A stretch of DNA of 7,028 nucleotides, from positions 1 through 7,028 of the forward strand of contig JAEWYJ010000284.1 of assembly GCA_023395695.1 (NCBI GenBank), written 5' to 3'. This document shows, in pieces, positions 1 through 5,739 of the stretch. The DNA is from Bacillota bacterium. Lineage in GTDB: Bacteria; Bacillota; Clostridia; Oscillospirales; Ruminococcaceae. Within the stretch, counting starts at the first letter, position 1. Each line of letters begins with the position of its first letter. The notes under the pieces are model-generated. The model was not told the DNA's origin and did no database searches. It saw only the letters and a program-made list of their open reading frames with translations. The translations under genes were made by a program, and so were the position numbers.

Positions 1-683
1 CTTAAACCCGCGATAATATTGCCGGTATAGTCGTAAATTGGCGCGGCAACACATCGGGCGCCGGGTTCATATTCTTCGTTGTCAAAAGCGTAGCCCTGTG
101 TCCGAACCTTATCAAGCTCGGCAAACAGACGGCCGGGCTCGGTAATAGTGTGGTCGGTGAGCGACGGCAGCCCCTTGGCGGCAACATATTGCTGAAGCTG
201 CTGCTGACTGTAGTTGAGCAGCAAGAGCTTGCCCACTGCCGTACAGTGCATGGGGGACACATTGCCCACACGACGGGTAGTCATTAAAAGCTGGCGTGGA
301 CCGCTGATCGCCTCAATATACACAACCATCATGTTGTGCTCTTCGGCGACATTGGCCGACTCTGAAAAGATATGCGCAATTGAGCGCAGATAGGGTGAAC
401 AGATATTGCGGATATTTTTCCGGCTGGAAACATTGGCCGCCACGGCACAGATCTTATAAGTGAGCGAATACCGCCCCGTGTCGGAGTCCTGCACCACATA
501 GCCGCTTTTTTGAAGCGTGGCAATATAGCGCAGCGCGGTGCTTTCGTTCATCCCGACCAGACGGGATATGTCCTGTAGACGTATCGGTTCATCCTGCTCG
601 GACATGCGCTCTAAAATTGTAAGCATTTTCTCGGAAGACTGATTGGAACGCGTGGTCTTATCGGTTCCCATGTTTCTTTTCAT
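1..683 (-). CDS. IclR-family transcriptional regulator, C-terminus cut by window edge
   Basis: I translated the minus strand from the ATG at 683 and found 227 open codons running off the window, so the last ~30 residues of a usual 250-260 aa IclR protein are missing. Residues ~16-62 form the winged helix-turn-helix (LQDISRLVGMNESTALRYI, recognition helix about 46-57), followed by the wing GYVVQDSDTGRYSL. From ~90 on is the IclR effector domain, with hallmark stretches RRVGNVSPMHCTAVGK (138-152) and GYAFDNEEYEPGARCVAAPI (197-216). Start: TAAAGGAGG (700-692) lies 8 bases before the ATG; M5 is a less likely alternative. IclR proteins are dimeric or tetrameric DNA-binding repressors or activators that sense small molecules; the ligand cannot be read here. 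It lies 49 bases downstream of cls on the same strand, so the two are probably co-transcribed, and it could act on the palindrome at 2415-2429. Confidence 0.93.
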   Translation of the reverse strand, partial: MKRNMGTDKTTRSNQSSEKMLTILERMSEQDEPIRLQDISRLVGMNESTALRYIATLQKSGYVVQDSDTGRYSLTYKICAVAANVSSRKNIRNICSPYLRSIAHIFSESANVAEEHNMMVVYIEAISGPRQLLMTTRRVGNVSPMHCTAVGKLLLLNYSQQQLQQYVAAKGLPSLTDHTITEPGRLFAELDKVRTQGYAFDNEEYEPGARCVAAPIYDYTGNIIAGL

Positions 684-707
684 ATGGCATGCCTCCTTTA
701 AATTATT

Positions 708-721
708 GCCAATTGCTTGGC
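708..721 (-). promoter_or_regulatory. Small hairpin in the cls-iclR gap
   Basis: In the 49-base gap between the cls stop and the iclR start, the minus strand reads GCCAA-GCAA-TTGGC, a perfect 5-bp stem closed by a GNRA-type tetraloop. It is followed by AATAATTTAAAGGAGG, with no run of T, so it is not a terminator. It may be an mRNA processing or translation-modulating hairpin just upstream of the iclR ribosome binding site, or a short operator. The structure is seen; the function is inferred. Confidence 0.35.
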
Positions 722-732
722 CTTATTATGTT

Positions 733-2274
733 TTACATCAAGGGCGAAAACAAGCGCAGCACCGCGCTGACCAGCCGCAGCACCCAACCGGAATTCAGCT
801 GCCGGCTATCGGCGCTGATCGGCTCGCAAAGCGCCAGCGTTCCTAAAAAGTCCGCGCGGATATCGCACACGGCCTGAGTGCGCGCCATCCATACCCCGCA
901 CTCAAAATGCAGGTAGAAGCTGCGGTAATCGAGATTAATGGTGCCAACCGTCGCCACCTCATCGTCCGCAACAAAGGTTTTTGCGTGGATAAAGCCGGGC
1001 GTGTACTCGTAAATTTTAACGCCCCCACGCACCAACTGCGCATAATAGGCGCGGGTGACCATCTGCACATACCATTTGTCGCCCCGGCGCGGCGTAATAA
1101 TGCGCACATCCACACCGTTTTTAGCGGCCAGCAGCAGCGCGGTCACCGTCTCGTTATCAACAATTAAATAAGGGGTGCAGATATAGACATATTTTTCGGC
1201 GCGGTTGATGATATTAAGATAAACCATCTCGCCGACCTGCTCGTTATCGAGCGGAGAATCGGAGTAAGGCTGGACGATGCCGTTAGGCAGCGCCTGAGCC
1301 GACGGCGACGGGCGGTAAAATTCCACGCGCGTATCCTCGCCGGTGACGGCATCCCACATGGAAAGGAACATGGCGGTCAGGCTCCAGACCGCTCCACCGG
1401 TCAGCTCAACGGCGGCATCCTTCCAATGCCCGAACCGGTTAACGGCGTTGATATATTCATCGGCGATATTCACACCGCCCATAAACCCAACTTGTCCATC
1501 CACAACAAGAATCTTGCGGTGGTCGCGGTTGTTCATCAGCAGCGTCACCACCGGAATCAGCGGGTTAAACTCAATACACTGAATACCCTTTTGGCGCAGT
1601 ATCTCAAAATAATTATCCGGCAGCGTCATCAGGCAGCCAAAGCCGTCGTAGATGACGCGAACCTCCACACCCGCTTGCGCCTTGCGCTCCAGCACCGACA
1701 GGATACTGTCCCACATAACACCTTCGTCAATAATAAAATATTCGAGAAAAATATAATCCTTCGCGCCCTCCAGCGCTTTTAGTATCGCTTCAAATTTGCG
1801 CTCACCCGGGCTCAGGTAGCGCGTTTGGGTGCGGCAATAGGCCGGATACCCCGCGCCGAACAGATAACGCGATTGGTTTTGCAGCGACTGAGGCAGCGTC
1901 CTGAGCACCGACTGCGTTTCTTCGGTCTGCGCTTCTTTTAGATTGATGCGCTCCTCCACCCGGCGCATGCGGGCCGAGAGGCTTTTGCTCAAATGCGTGT
2001 TGCCAAAGGTCAGATAAAACAGGCCGCCGAAGAGCGGAAACATCAGAATAGGGATGATCCAGGCCAATTTATAAGAGGGATTAACCTCCTTATTAACCAC
2101 CACAAGCGTTACAACGGCCGAAAGCAGCATAAAAACGCCATACATGGCGGCAAAATAGCGCGAAAGTCTTAAGATAAACAGCAGCAGAATCAAGACCTGC
2201 CCAATCACCAGTATGGAGACAATCAGCGCACGTGAAAAAAGCAGTTTTTTCAGCCTTCTAAGCCCCTTGTTCAA
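733..2274 (-). CDS. cls: Cardiolipin synthase, phospholipase D family, membrane-anchored
   Basis: The protein is 513 aa from the chosen start. Cardiolipin synthases of this family condense two phosphatidylglycerols into cardiolipin plus glycerol at the cytoplasmic membrane. Hydrophobic segments at about 12-37, 40-60 and 68-90 make the PLDc_N-type membrane anchor. Two HKD catalytic motifs follow: H252-R-K254-x4-D259 with GGVNIADEY just after, and H430-A-K432-x4-D437 with GTINLDYRS just after. Both His/Lys/Asp sets are intact. Length is normal for bacterial Cls (480-515 aa). Start: a TTG at 2274-2272, with AAGGTGAT (2285-2278) three bases upstream, complementary to the 16S rRNA tail. The reading frame is open upstream to a TTG at 2358 (28 more residues), but that codon has no ribosome site and sits about at the predicted transcription start. 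The gene is divergent from argG and precedes iclR. A substrate other than phosphatidylglycerol cannot be excluded. Confidence 0.93.
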   Translation of the reverse strand: MNKGLRRLKKLLFSRALIVSILVIGQVLILLLFILRLSRYFAAMYGVFMLLSAVVTLVVVNKEVNPSYKLAWIIPILMFPLFGGLFYLTFGNTHLSKSLSARMRRVEERINLKEAQTEETQSVLRTLPQSLQNQSRYLFGAGYPAYCRTQTRYLSPGERKFEAILKALEGAKDYIFLEYFIIDEGVMWDSILSVLERKAQAGVEVRVIYDGFGCLMTLPDNYFEILRQKGIQCIEFNPLIPVVTLLMNNRDHRKILVVDGQVGFMGGVNIADEYINAVNRFGHWKDAAVELTGGAVWSLTAMFLSMWDAVTGEDTRVEFYRPSPSAQALPNGIVQPYSDSPLDNEQVGEMVYLNIINRAEKYVYICTPYLIVDNETVTALLLAAKNGVDVRIITPRRGDKWYVQMVTRAYYAQLVRGGVKIYEYTPGFIHAKTFVADDEVATVGTINLDYRSFYLHFECGVWMARTQAVCDIRADFLGTLALCEPISADSRQLNSGWVLRLVSAVLRLFSPLM

Positions 2275-2286
2275 ACCATCACCTTC
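2275..2286 (-). promoter_or_regulatory. Ribosome binding site deciding the TTG start of cls
   Basis: The minus strand reads GAAGGTGATGGT directly before the TTG at 2274. AAGGTGAT is complementary to the 3' end of 16S rRNA with normal spacing. The in-frame ATG pair at residues 14-15 of the longer frame (2319-2314) and the TTG at 2358 have no such site, so the non-AUG start at 2274 is preferred. Confidence 0.65.
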
Positions 2287-2362
2287 ATTCGACGAAAGCT
2301 TGCAACATGTTTTCATCATTATACCGCTAAAGTCGCAATTTTTCAATGGACAATACAATTCT

Positions 2363-2390
2363 ATTTTAATATTTTAAATTTCAATGTCAA
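2363..2390 (-). promoter_or_regulatory. Sigma-A-type promoter of cls (and probably iclR)
   Basis: On the minus strand a perfect -35 TTGACA (2390-2385) is followed by a 16-bp AT-rich spacer and the -10 TAAAAT (2368-2363, 5 of 6 match to TATAAT). Transcription would begin near 2356, giving a leader of about 80 bases before the TTG at 2274. Confidence 0.75.
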
Positions 2391-2414
2391 TAATGTAAAT
2401 CGATTATTCTATGC

Positions 2415-2429
2415 GGAAATGGTATTTCC
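2415..2429. promoter_or_regulatory. Perfect palindrome GGAAAT-GGT-ATTTCC, candidate IclR-type operator
   Basis: A perfect 6-bp inverted repeat with a 3-bp centre lies 25 bp upstream of the cls -35 box. Its half-sites match those of the E. coli IclR operator (TGGAAATnATTTCCA as known from that protein), but the spacer is 3 bp rather than 1. Because an IclR-family gene lies in the same transcription unit as cls, autoregulation through this site is a reasonable guess. The site also overlaps the upstream part of a possible plus-strand promoter with the extended -10 at 2442-2450. Confidence 0.4.
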
Positions 2430-2441
2430 CCTATGCCTTTA

Positions 2442-2450
2442 TGCTATATT
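2442..2450 (+). promoter_or_regulatory. Possible extended -10 promoter upstream of argG
   Basis: TGCTATATT has the TGn extension plus a good -10 hexamer. No convincing -35 is present. Transcription would start near 2457 and run toward the terminator-like hairpin at 2570-2589, well before argG. This is a weak call in AT-rich DNA where such matches arise by chance. Confidence 0.2.
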
Positions 2451-2569
2451 TATGAATATTCCTGATTATATACACAAATAAATGGATAGAACAAGCAGAA
2501 TTACGCTGAATTTAAAAGAATACAGCCTATATAGCAGATGACTGGATGAGCAAACTACCTAATAAAAAT

Positions 2570-2589
2570 AGCCTCTGGCGAGCTTTTTT
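2570..2589 (+). terminator. Terminator-like hairpin in the cls-argG intergenic region
   Basis: AGC(c)TC-TGGC-GAGCT forms a 5-bp stem with one bulged C, followed at once by six T. The stem is short and the hairpin weak. The opposite strand also carries a T-rich run (TATTTTTATT) after the same stem, so it could work in both directions, ending a short plus-strand leader RNA or insulating cls from upstream transcription. Confidence 0.35.
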
Positions 2590-2616
2590 AGAAATTAATA
2601 CAAACTTTACCGCCTT

Positions 2617-2634
2617 TACGAATAATTATGCTTT
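2617..2634. promoter_or_regulatory. ARG-box-like site 1 upstream of argG
   Basis: This 18-bp stretch fits the ArgR/AhrC box pattern TnTGnATwwwwATnCAnA with mismatches at the third, sixteenth and eighteenth positions. Its core GAATAATTAT (2620-2629) recurs as GTATAATTAT at 2662-2671, exactly 42 bp or four helical turns downstream. The repeat is seen directly; the assignment to ArgR is inferred from the pathway and the pattern. Confidence 0.4.
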
Positions 2635-2640
2635 TACCCC

Positions 2641-2668
2641 TTTTCTTTTTGCAAAAAATATGTATAAT
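2641..2668 (+). promoter_or_regulatory. Presumed argG promoter
   Basis: A consensus -10 TATAAT is at 2663-2668, preceded directly by TG. The best -35 at a 16-bp spacing is the poor TTTTCT (2641-2646). Transcription would start near 2675, leaving a leader of about 43 bases. A weak -35 with the -10 inside an ARG-box-like site is typical of a regulated promoter. Confidence 0.5.
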
Positions 2669-2676
2669 TATTAATC
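2659..2676. promoter_or_regulatory. ARG-box-like site 2 overlapping the argG -10
   Basis: The first 14 positions fit the ArgR/AhrC box pattern fully (TATGTATAATTATT); two of the last four conserved positions differ. It covers the TATAAT hexamer of the presumed argG promoter, so a bound repressor would block RNA polymerase. The box lies about 42 bases upstream of the argG start codon. Confidence 0.5.
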
Positions 2677-2717
2677 ATAACATTATTAAACAAGCAATTT
2701 TATGGAGGATGCTTAGC

Positions 2718-3932
2718 ATGAGTCAGTATAAAAAGGTTGTTCTTGCCTATTCCGGCGGTCTTGACACCTCGGTTATTATTCCGTGGCTTAAAGAAAACTA
2801 TGGCTGCGAGGTTATCGCCGTCGCTGCGGACGTGGGTCAGGGCGCGGAGCTTGACGGCTTAAACGAAAAAGCCATCAAGACCGGCGCTTCCAAGCTGTAT
2901 ATAGAAGATCTTGTCGATGTATTCTGTGACGACTTTATCGTTCCCACCCTTAAAGCCGGCGCCGTCTACGAGGGCAAATATTTGCTGGGCACCTCGTTTG
3001 CCCGCCCGATTATCGCCAAACGGATTGTGGAAATTGCCAAGGCCGAGGGCGCCGACGCCATTGCGCACGGCTGCACCGGCAAGGGCAACGATCAGGTGCG
3101 CTTTGAGCTGACCATTAAAGCCTTCGCGCCCGATATGGGCATCATCGCCCCGTGGCGTACCTGGGAGCTTAAAAGCCGCGAGGATGAAATTGCCTATGCC
3201 GAGGCACGCAATATTCCGCTGACCATCAACCGCGAGACCAATTACTCAAAGGATAAGAATATCTGGCACCTCTCGCACGAGGGCCTCGACCTTGAGGACC
3301 CTGCCAACGAGCCGCAATACGACAACATCCTCGAGCTTGGCGTCTCCCCCGAGAAAGCCCCCGACCAGCCCGCTTATGTCACCATTTCGTTTGAGCAGGG
3401 CAAACCGGTCGCTATCGACGGTAAGAAACTGACGGCGGCCGAAATTATCAAATATCTCAACAAAATCGGCGGTGAAAACGGCGTGGGCATTACCGACCTT
3501 GTTGAAAACCGCCTGGTTGGCATGAAGAGCCGCGGCGTTTACGAGACACCCGGCGGCTCCATCCTCTATTTTGCGCATGAGCAGCTTGAAAGCCTTTGCC
3601 TGGACCGCGAGACCATGCACTATAAGCAGCAGGTCGCGCTCAAATTTGCCGATCTGGTCTACAACGGACAGTGGTTCACACCGCTGCGCGAGGCGCTCTC
3701 GGCTTTTGTCGATTCCACCCAGCAGAATGTCACCGGCGACGTCAAGGTAAAGCTCTATAAGGGCAATATTATGGGCGCCGGCACCACCAGCCCCTACAGC
3801 CTCTACTCCGAGGAAATTGCCACCTTTGGCGAGGACACCGTCTACGACCAGATGGATTCTAAGGGCTTTATTAACCTGTTTGGCCTGCCGCTGAAGGTAC
3901 AGGCCAAGCTGACCGAAAAGCTCGGCAAATAA
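2718..3932 (+). CDS. argG: Argininosuccinate synthase
   Basis: The enzyme joins citrulline and aspartate, using ATP (to AMP and PPi), into argininosuccinate in the cytoplasm; it is the penultimate step of arginine synthesis. The protein is 404 aa, the usual length. The N-terminal ATP-pyrophosphatase motif AYSGGLDTS is at 10-18. The second family signature [12 protein letters not shown] is at 118-129. Substrate-site stretches [14 protein letters not shown] (176-189) with LEDP (192-195) and [10 protein letters not shown] (271-280) are all intact. Start: the ATG at 2718 has GGAGG (2704-2708) nine bases upstream and gives the standard N-terminus [14 protein letters not shown]. The frame is open further upstream to 2628, but that would begin upstream of the presumed promoter; the in-frame ATG at 2709 touches the ribosome site. 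It is the first gene of the arg cluster, probably under ArgR control. Confidence 0.98.
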   Translation: MSQYKKVVLAYSGGLDTSVIIPWLKENYGCEVIAVAADVGQGAELDGLNEKAIKTGASKLYIEDLVDVFCDDFIVPTLKAGAVYEGKYLLGTSFARPIIAKRIVEIAKAEGADAIAHGCTGKGNDQVRFELTIKAFAPDMGIIAPWRTWELKSREDEIAYAEARNIPLTINRETNYSKDKNIWHLSHEGLDLEDPANEPQYDNILELGVSPEKAPDQPAYVTISFEQGKPVAIDGKKLTAAEIIKYLNKIGGENGVGITDLVENRLVGMKSRGVYETPGGSILYFAHEQLESLCLDRETMHYKQQVALKFADLVYNGQWFTPLREALSAFVDSTQQNVTGDVKVKLYKGNIMGAGTTSPYSLYSEEIATFGEDTVYDQMDSKGFINLFGLPLKVQAKLTEKLGK

Positions 3933-3947
3933 ACGGTATTCTTTACA

Positions 3948-4005
3948 GACGCTTCAATGGCCGGAAGCCCTGCAACCGCAATGTGGGGGCAGGGCTTTAC
4001 GCGTC
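3948..4005 (+). other. Hairpin just after argG
   Basis: Nested inverted repeats follow the argG stop: an outer GACGC/GCGTC (3948-3952 with 4001-4005) and an inner perfect 9-bp AAGCCCTGC/GCAGGGCTT (3965-3973 with 3989-3997) around a 15-base loop. Only three T follow the inner stem, so efficient intrinsic termination is unlikely. A role as an mRNA 3'-end stabiliser, processing site or partial attenuator between argG and argH is inferred. Confidence 0.5.
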
Positions 4006-4020
4006 GCTGGGGCGTTCTCT

Positions 4021-4180
4021 TATAGTCGACCAACTTGAAAAGCGGAACTGAATTGGAGCGGCTATTTTTTGTGCCGCAAGGCAGACGACGCAGGCGGGCT
4101 GGCGCCCGCCAAGGAGGATAACGCAGCGGCGCGGAAAATAGGCCGCCAAGACAGTACGTTTTTTAAGTTTGTCGACTATA
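4021..4180 (+). repeat. 160-bp palindromic MITE-like element with terminal inverted repeats
   Basis: The ends TATAGTCGAC (4021-4030) and GTCGACTATA (4171-4180) are perfect inverted repeats that continue with one mismatch through AACTT/AAGTT and then AAAA/TTTT with G-T pairs. Inside, 4058-4077 pairs with 4126-4146 over 20 bp with one bulged G4141 and three G-T pairs. Next come two direct copies of AAGGnnGAnnACGCA (4078-4092 and 4111-4125) facing each other. At the tip is a perfect 7-bp GC stem, GGCGGGC-TGGC-GCCCGCC (4093-4110). No gene is present. It fills most of the 303-base argG-argH gap. It may be a non-autonomous mobile repeat, a structured RNA domain in the operon transcript, or both. 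No clear target duplication beyond a possible TA is seen. Related to the repeat at 6687-6749. Confidence 0.8.
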
Positions 4181-4235
4181 TTATGTGGGCTAATGCAAAT
4201 ATGCGTATAAAGCCTTATTCGGGAGGGTTAATTTT

Positions 4236-5633
4236 ATGAAAATGTGGTCCGGCCGGTTCAGCAAGGAATTGGACGCCGGCGTTAACGACTTCAATTCTTC
4301 GATTGCGTACGATCACGTCATGTATCACGAGGATATTACCGGTTCTGTTGCGCACGCCACCATGCTGGGGCGCTGCGGCATTATCCCGCAGGCCGACGCG
4401 GATGCTATTGTCGAGGGGCTAAACGGCATATTGGCCGACCTTGATTCCGGTGCGCTGCCATTTGATTTTACCGCTGAGGATATTCACATGTTCGTCGAGC
4501 AGGTGCTCACCGAGCGCATCGGCGACGCGGGCAAGCGGCTGCACACCGCCAGAAGCCGCAACGATCAGGTGGCGCTGGATATTCGGATGTACTTAAAGCG
4601 CCGGCTGGGCGACATCTATCAGGAGCTGCACCGGCTGATAGATGCGATTCTCACTAAAGCTGAGCAGAATTTGGACACGGTTATGCCGGGCTACACCCAT
4701 CTGCAGGTGGCGCAGCCGATCACCTTTGCGCATCATATCATGGCCTACGCCCAAATGTTCACCCGCGACCTTGACCGCCTGAACGACTGCTGCCGGCGCA
4801 TGGATGTCTCCCCGCTCGGTTCCGGTGCGCTGGCGTCCACAACCTACCCCATCGACCGTAAGCTGGCCGCCGAGCTGCTGGGCTTTTCTGGCGGTGTGAC
4901 GCAAAACAGTCTGGACGGCGTTTCCGACCGCGATTTTTGCGTCGAAGCCGCCGCCGCACTCGCCTTAATTATGACCCACCTCTCACGTTTTTCGGAGGAG
5001 ATTATTTTGTGGTGCTCGTCGGAATTTAAGTTCGTCGAGCTTGACGACGCCTTTGCAACCGGCTCCTCCATTATGCCGCAGAAAAAGAACCCCGATATTA
5101 CCGAGCTGATCCGCGGCAAAACCGGACGGGTCAACGGCGACCTGCTCACACTCTTAACCATGCTTAAGGGCCTGCCACTGGCTTACAACAAGGATATGCA
5201 GGAGGATAAGGAGGCGATTTTCGACAGCCTTGAGACAACCCGCCTTTGCCTTACCACCTTTATTCCGATGCTTGAGACGATGACGGTCAGAAAAGAGCAT
5301 ATGCGCGCCGCGGCAGCCAAGGGCTTTATCAACGCCACCGACTGCGCGGATTATCTCACCAAGAAGGGACTGCCCTTCCGCGAGGCATACCAGATTACCG
5401 GCTTTTTGGTAAAGCTGTGCATTGAGCGCGGCTGCACGCTGGAGACACTTTCGCTCGACGCTTACAAGGGGCTGTGCAAAACCTTTTCTGCCGACGTATA
5501 CCGCGCTATAGACCTGCAAACCTGTGTTGAGCAGCGCAATGTCATCGGCGGGCCGGCGCCAAACGCCGTCAAGGCGCAGATTGCCGAGCTTAAGACGCGC
5601 GTCGCCACCATTGACGCCAATAAGCCGTACTAA
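4236..5633 (+). CDS. argH: Argininosuccinate lyase
   Basis: The enzyme splits argininosuccinate into arginine and fumarate, the last step of the pathway; it is a homotetramer of the fumarase/aspartase superfamily. The 465 aa length is standard and there is no fused acetyltransferase domain. Visible motifs are MWSGRF at the N-terminus (3-8), HTARSRND (103-110), GYTHLQVAQP (152-161, with the conserved catalytic-region His155), and the superfamily signature GSSIMPQKKNP (276-286) holding the catalytic serine loop (S277/S278). All key residues are present. Start: GGGAGG (4221-4226) lies nine bases before the ATG at 4236. It sits 303 bases after argG, a wide gap for an operon, filled by a hairpin and the palindromic element. 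No convincing promoter of its own is seen, so read-through from argG is assumed. Confidence 0.98.
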   Translation: MKMWSGRFSKELDAGVNDFNSSIAYDHVMYHEDITGSVAHATMLGRCGIIPQADADAIVEGLNGILADLDSGALPFDFTAEDIHMFVEQVLTERIGDAGKRLHTARSRNDQVALDIRMYLKRRLGDIYQELHRLIDAILTKAEQNLDTVMPGYTHLQVAQPITFAHHIMAYAQMFTRDLDRLNDCCRRMDVSPLGSGALASTTYPIDRKLAAELLGFSGGVTQNSLDGVSDRDFCVEAAAALALIMTHLSRFSEEIILWCSSEFKFVELDDAFATGSSIMPQKKNPDITELIRGKTGRVNGDLLTLLTMLKGLPLAYNKDMQEDKEAIFDSLETTRLCLTTFIPMLETMTVRKEHMRAAAAKGFINATDCADYLTKKGLPFREAYQITGFLVKLCIERGCTLETLSLDAYKGLCKTFSADVYRAIDLQTCVEQRNVIGGPAPNAVKAQIAELKTRVATIDANKPY

Positions 5634-5654
5634 TATTCCAAAGCAGAAACGTTA

Positions 5655-5715
5655 AACCGGCCGCATGTAAATTTAAGCGCTGTGCAGACATCTATTTGGC
5701 GCACAACGGCCTGTT
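5655..5715 (+). other. Nested inverted repeats in the argH-argC gap
   Basis: AAC(c)GGCCG (5655-5663) can pair with CGGCC(t)GTT (5707-5715), and inside it TGTGC (5681-5685) with GCACA (5701-5705). No T run follows; the argC ribosome site AAGGGGG (5725-5731) lies just beyond. The 106-base gap holds nothing else that I recognise. A weak structure of unknown role. Confidence 0.35.
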
Positions 5716-5739
5716 ATATTACAAAAGGGGGCTTCGCTC

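Noticed and set aside
2275..2358. 28-residue N-terminal extension of Cls from TTG at 2358
   Set aside because: No ribosome binding site, and it coincides with the predicted transcription start of the TTGACA/TAAAAT promoter.
2628..2717. N-terminal extension of argG (30 more residues, open frame from 2628)
   Set aside because: It would start upstream of the TATAAT promoter element, has no ribosome binding site, and is absent from the normal ArgG N-terminus; the ATG at 2718 has GGAGG nine bases upstream.
2391..2717. T-box or arginine riboswitch-like leader upstream of argG
   Set aside because: No T-box sequence (GGnACCGCG-type) or specifier-loop structure, and the leader from the promoter is only about 43 bases.
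3246..3620. 124-aa open frame antisense to argG
   Set aside because: It is a mirror of conserved ArgG codons in GC-rich DNA, with no family resemblance.
3965..3998. Intrinsic terminator after argG
   Set aside because: The 9-bp stem is strong but the loop is 15 bases and only three T follow; called a hairpin of unknown role instead.
4021..4180. CRISPR array or tRNA-like structure in the argG-argH gap
   Set aside because: There are no regularly spaced repeats and no cloverleaf; the inverted-repeat layout explains the sequence.
4154..4182. Promoter for argH formed by the right end of the palindromic element (TATATT at 4177-4182)
   Set aside because: No acceptable -35 at 16-18 bp; TATATT arises from the inverted-repeat end itself.
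4199..4216. ARG box upstream of argH (TATGCGTATAAAG)
   Set aside because: The second half-site does not fit and a key A of the first half is G; too weak to report.
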